From contig UQIW01000016.1 of the NCBI GenBank assembly GCA_900541235.1, positions 1 through 64,000 on the forward strand: a stretch of DNA of 64,000 bases. The letters run 5' to 3'. This stretch comes from an uncultured Collinsella sp. (GTDB lineage: Bacteria > Actinomycetota > Coriobacteriia > Coriobacteriales > Coriobacteriaceae). Each line of letters opens with the position of its first letter. The first letter of the stretch is position 1. This document shows, piece after piece, positions 61,063 to 64,000 of this stretch. The position numbers were made by a program, and so were the translations under genes. The notes under the pieces are model-generated. The model searched no databases and was not told the DNA's origin. It was given only the letters and a program-made list of their open reading frames with translations.

Positions 61063-61298
61063 AGCAGCTCCTCTAACGGCCGGATAAACCGGTGTGTAAC
61101 CTTATTGAGAAGTCTACGGTCCCGTGCGGACACAAATACATCCTGTCTGCGTCCTTCAATCGTTTGCCTCAACGCTTGCGCGACAGAACGCTTGCAGATA
61201 AGATAGGAACACGGATGGCACCCGTTGCCGCGGGTCTTGCCAACTCCGATACACGTTTTCATCGTGAGAAGTGGCCGTCTTCGCTTACGCGGGGGCGG
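61063..61298. other. gap with a possible antisense promoter
   Basis: No gene is assured. On the plus strand TTGCGC (about 61174-61179), 17 bases, then TAAGAT (about 61197-61202) make a weak promoter pointing toward the 27-aa membrane peptide gene on the other strand, so it could give an antisense RNA. Open frames here lack ribosome sites. Confidence 0.3.
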
Positions 61299-61382
61299 CT
61301 ATTTCATTCGGCCGATAAACAGACCGAGTTCGATAGCCGCAATCAACAACGCCAATAACGAAATAACATCGCTTACGTTCAT
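61299..61382 (-). CDS. 27-aa membrane peptide, type I toxin-like
   Basis: With AAGGG a good distance before ATG 61382, the minus strand reads a 27-residue peptide with a short polar start (MNVSDV), one hydrophobic helix (ISLLALLIAAIELGLFIG) and a basic end (RMK). This is the shape of holin-like or type I toxin peptides, and of other small membrane proteins. It is much shorter than usual annotation limits. A terminator hairpin separates it from the dehydrogenase upstream on the same strand. Confidence 0.55.
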   Translation of the reverse strand: MNVSDVISLLALLIAAIELGLFIGRMK

Positions 61383-61445
61383 ACCAAATCCCTTCTAAAG
61401 GGAGTTGGCCCATCCGTGCTCCATAACAGTAGTCTAACGCAAAAT

Positions 61446-61479
61446 GCAGGTAATAGGAACACTTGTTCGTATTACCTGC
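61446..61479 (-). terminator. terminator of the aldehyde dehydrogenase gene
   Basis: GCAGGTAATA / TATTACCTGC, with GGAACA/TTCG inner pairing, lies eight bases after the aldehyde dehydrogenase stop and is followed on the minus strand by ATTTTGCG. Confidence 0.8.
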
Positions 61480-61487
61480 GCCCTTTT

Positions 61488-62867
61488 CTAATGCACAAAC
61501 ATGCGCACGAACTTGTGCTTCCAGCTTGCGTAAGGAGCATAGCGGAATGGCACGTCCAGCCACGTTGCCTTGTTCACGATGCTCTTCTTGTGGCTAAACG
61601 TATCGAAGCTCTCGCGTCCATGGTACTGCCCCATACCGCTCGCACCCATGCCACCAAAGCCCATATGGCTCGTAGCCAAGTGCATAATCGTGTCGTTGAC
61701 GCAGCCGCCGCCAAAGGGCACGTAACGCACAAAGCGCTGCTGAACTGCGCGATCCTGGCTAAAGATATACAGAGCCAGCGGCGTCGGACGATCCGTAATA
61801 AACGTCTCGGCCTCGTCTAGGCTCTCAAACGTCAGCACCGGCAAGATGGGGCCGAAAATCTCCTCCTGCATCACGGCGTCATCGGGGGTCACGCCGTCCA
61901 AAATCGTCGGCTCAATCTTGAGCGATGACTCGCGCGCCGTGCCTCCAAGCACAACCTTATCGGGATCGATCAGCCCACGCACGCGCGCAAAATGCTTGGC
62001 GTTGACGATATGCCCATAATCCTCGTTATCGAGCGGATGCTCGCCAAACATACGGCGGGCCTCTTCCCTGATGAGGTCCAGCAGCTCGTCGTGCACGCGC
62101 GCATCGACCAGCAGGTAGTCGGGCGCCACGCAGGTCTGCCCCACGTTGAGCCATTTACCAAAGGCGATACGCCGCGCCGCAACCTTCAAGTTTGCCGTCG
62201 CATCCACGATGCAGGGGCTCTTTCCGCCCAGCTCAAGCGTCACGGGCGTAAGGTTTTTACTTGCGCGCTCCATGACGAGTTTGCCGACCGGAACGCTACC
62301 GGTAAAGAAGATCTTGTCCCAGCACTCATCGAGCAGCGCTTCGTTTTCGGCGCGCCCGCCCTCGACAACCGTCACCAGGCACGGATCAAATGCCTCTTCA
62401 CAGATTTGCTTGAGCACCGCGCTCGATGCCGGAGCATAGGCACTCGGCTTGATGACCACGGTATTGCCCGCGGCAAGGGCGCCGGCGAGCGGCTCGAGTG
62501 TTAGCAAAAACGGGTAGTTCCACGGAGCCATGATGAGTGTGACGCCATAGGGCACGGCTTGCGTTTTGCACACGCTCACGGCGTTAGCGAGATCGCACGG
62601 ACGCAGGCGCGGACGACTCCATCGAGCCACGTGAGCGATCTGATGTCGAATCTCGGAAAGCGACGTACCAATCTCGCACATATAGGCCTCGTCATGCGAC
62701 TTCCCCAAATCGGTCTTGAGCGCATGGGCGATATCGGCCTCGTGGGCCCGCACCGCATCGCGTAAACTCACGAGCGCGCGACGTCGAGCATCGACATCAA
62801 ACGTGGCGTGCGTCTTAAAGTAGGCGCGCTGATCGCCGACGATGCGCGCAATTTCCTCGGTGTTCAT
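61488..62867 (-). CDS. aldehyde dehydrogenase (class 3-like)
   Basis: The 459-residue NAD(P)-dependent enzyme oxidises an aldehyde to the acid. It keeps the catalytic Glu in LELGGKSP, the Cys nucleophile in NVGQTCVAPDYLL, the cofactor loop FTGSVPVGK and EEIFGPILPV. It is of the shorter class 3/YwdH type. AGGAGGG lies before ATG 62867, and only eight bases separate it from the alcohol dehydrogenase upstream, so the pair can interconvert alcohol, aldehyde and acid. Confidence 0.95.
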   Translation of the reverse strand: MNTEEIARIVGDQRAYFKTHATFDVDARRRALVSLRDAVRAHEADIAHALKTDLGKSHDEAYMCEIGTSLSEIRHQIAHVARWSRPRLRPCDLANAVSVCKTQAVPYGVTLIMAPWNYPFLLTLEPLAGALAAGNTVVIKPSAYAPASSAVLKQICEEAFDPCLVTVVEGGRAENEALLDECWDKIFFTGSVPVGKLVMERASKNLTPVTLELGGKSPCIVDATANLKVAARRIAFGKWLNVGQTCVAPDYLLVDARVHDELLDLIREEARRMFGEHPLDNEDYGHIVNAKHFARVRGLIDPDKVVLGGTARESSLKIEPTILDGVTPDDAVMQEEIFGPILPVLTFESLDEAETFITDRPTPLALYIFSQDRAVQQRFVRYVPFGGGCVNDTIMHLATSHMGFGGMGASGMGQYHGRESFDTFSHKKSIVNKATWLDVPFRYAPYASWKHKFVRMFVH

Positions 62868-62875
62868 GGACCCTC

Positions 62876-64000
62876 CTAATTCTCGTCCTCAAACATACCA
62901 CCTGCAACGACTTCGTACATATGCTCGAGCTCCAAGCGGTCCATTAGAAGCGGAACGGGGTATAGCGGATTGGCCTCGGCATCGGCATGCGCCGCCATCT
63001 CGGGAATGTCAGAGTGGCGAATGCCCAAAACATATTTGGGGATTCCCAGGGCCTCGTTCATGCGGTCGACCCAATCGATAAAGGCCTCGGCCGCAAGACT
63101 GTCCTGCGCGGTAGCCGGCGCAATGCCCGCCATGCGAGCAAGATCGGCAAGCTTGGGGGCGGCGGCGTCACCATAAGCGCGAAGCATGTGCGGCAGGATG
63201 ATCGCGTTGGCCAAACCGTGCGGAATTCCGTATCGGCCGCCCAAACTGTGCGCGATGGCATGCACATATCCGACATAGGAGCGGGTAAACGCAACGCCCG
63301 CCTTATACGCCGCCAAAAGCATATTGCGACGAGCGCACATGTCGTCACCATGCTCATAGGCCTCGAGCAAATTGTCGTGGATAAGCTGCACCGCCTGTCG
63401 CGCCATCTTGCGCGTATAGGGCGTGGTGCTTCGCCCGATAAAGGCCTCAACGGCATGCGTCAGGGCGTCCATGCCCGTCTGCCCCGTAATGGAAGCGGGC
63501 AAGCCGCACGTAAACTCGGGGTCGTGGACTGCAAAACGCGGGATGAGCACAAAGTCGTTAATGGGGTATTTGTAGTGCGTCCCGTCATCGGTAATTACCG
63601 CCGCAAGCGTGGCTTCGCTTCCCGTACCGGCGGTAGTGGGAACGGCGATGAGCAGCGGCAGGCGACGATGAATCCGCAGCAGGCCGCGCATCTTGTTGAT
63701 TGGCTTGTTTGGCTGCGCAATGCGTGCGCCCACGCCCTTGGCACAGTCCATGGCCGAGCCACCGCCAAAGCCGATAATGGCCTGGCAGGCGCTCTCTCGA
63801 TACAGGGACGCCGCTTCTTCCACGTTTGAAACCGTGGGGTTTGCACGCGTTTCGGCATAGACCGTAACGCCAATCCCCCTGGATGCGAGCGCCGTCTCGA
63901 GCGGTGCCGTGAGCCCCAGACGGGCAATGCCGGGATCCGTCACGATAAGGACCTTCTGGATCGAGCGCTTTTGAAGCACCGCGGGCACATCCTCGGCATG
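62876..64000 (-). CDS. iron-containing alcohol dehydrogenase (5' end outside window)
   Basis: At least 374 residues are visible; the frame stays open to the right edge, so the true start lies outside. The group III metal site is intact: Asp in EFTCGLPASITGQTGMDALTHAVEAF, then HAIAHSLGGRYGIPHG with its histidines. GFGGGSAMDCAKG binds NAD(P). The substrate may be a short-chain alcohol, 1,2-propanediol or similar. It forms an operon with the aldehyde dehydrogenase downstream. Confidence 0.93.
   Translation of the reverse strand, partial: HAEDVPAVLQKRSIQKVLIVTDPGIARLGLTAPLETALASRGIGVTVYAETRANPTVSNVEEAASLYRESACQAIIGFGGGSAMDCAKGVGARIAQPNKPINKMRGLLRIHRRLPLLIAVPTTAGTGSEATLAAVITDDGTHYKYPINDFVLIPRFAVHDPEFTCGLPASITGQTGMDALTHAVEAFIGRSTTPYTRKMARQAVQLIHDNLLEAYEHGDDMCARRNMLLAAYKAGVAFTRSYVGYVHAIAHSLGGRYGIPHGLANAIILPHMLRAYGDAAAPKLADLARMAGIAPATAQDSLAAEAFIDWVDRMNEALGIPKYVLGIRHSDIPEMAAHADAEANPLYPVPLLMDRLELEHMYEVVAGGMFEDEN

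Noticed and set aside
61092..61358. 88-codon plus-strand frame
   Set aside because: No ribosome site, no recognisable product, and it lies opposite the 27-aa peptide gene.

Overview
The window looks like a chromosomal piece of a Collinsella-type coriobacterium (Actinomycetota, Coriobacteriia). The evidence is the 5' half of a 16S rRNA gene at the left edge, which I recognise as Collinsella aerofaciens-like, together with a high-GC coding style and frequent AGGAGG/GGGGG-type ribosome sites. Genes are densely packed and there is no phage, transposase or integrase. The species is inferred from the rRNA read by eye, not from a search.

Layout. 1-3.1 kb: the 16S gene pointing out of the window, then infC-rpmI-rplT with a leader attenuator, then tRNA-Leu(CAA) with a duplicated 3' end. 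3-15 kb: a transglutaminase-like protein, class II aldolase, an MBL hydrolase, the stringent-response Rsh enzyme, a RecJ-helicase fusion, a BASS-family transporter, and CutC with a GalT-like protein. 15-20.6 kb: a complete branched-chain amino-acid ABC transporter (livKHMGF) followed by a shrunken livK pseudogene. 20.8-30 kb: homoserine dehydrogenase, a short-chain dehydrogenase, a 62-bp-period palindromic array, a CPA2-type antiporter, single-chain PurL and an EamA transporter. 30-38 kb: a diguanylate cyclase, KdgT, AzlCD, an HD protein, and a lactate dehydrogenase/Etf set resembling the electron-confurcating LctBCD complex. 38.5-41.8 kb: five small surface or secreted genes, including one with an LAXTG sorting signal. 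42.7-48.3 kb: a TerB-N/TerB-C protein, a DUF2791 (BrxD-like) ATPase and an Lhr/BrxHI-like helicase. 48-64 kb: a spermidine-synthase-like protein with a bacterial Elp3, a DUF4097/XRE pair, two methyltransferases, a Ski2-like helicase, a DUF2130 protein, a HIRAN/small acidic protein/metallophosphoesterase operon, a 27-aa membrane peptide, and an aldehyde/alcohol dehydrogenase pair cut by the right edge.

Functional themes are amino-acid uptake and synthesis, fermentative redox metabolism, translation and RNA modification, and a set of nucleic-acid ATPases. The best candidate for an underexplored system is the three-gene TerB-ATPase-helicase operon. The LAXTG surface cluster and the GGAA...TTCC palindromic elements come next. 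Several starts were moved from the longest open frame because a ribosome site lies inside the longer version. The most notable case is infC, which appears to start with AUA.
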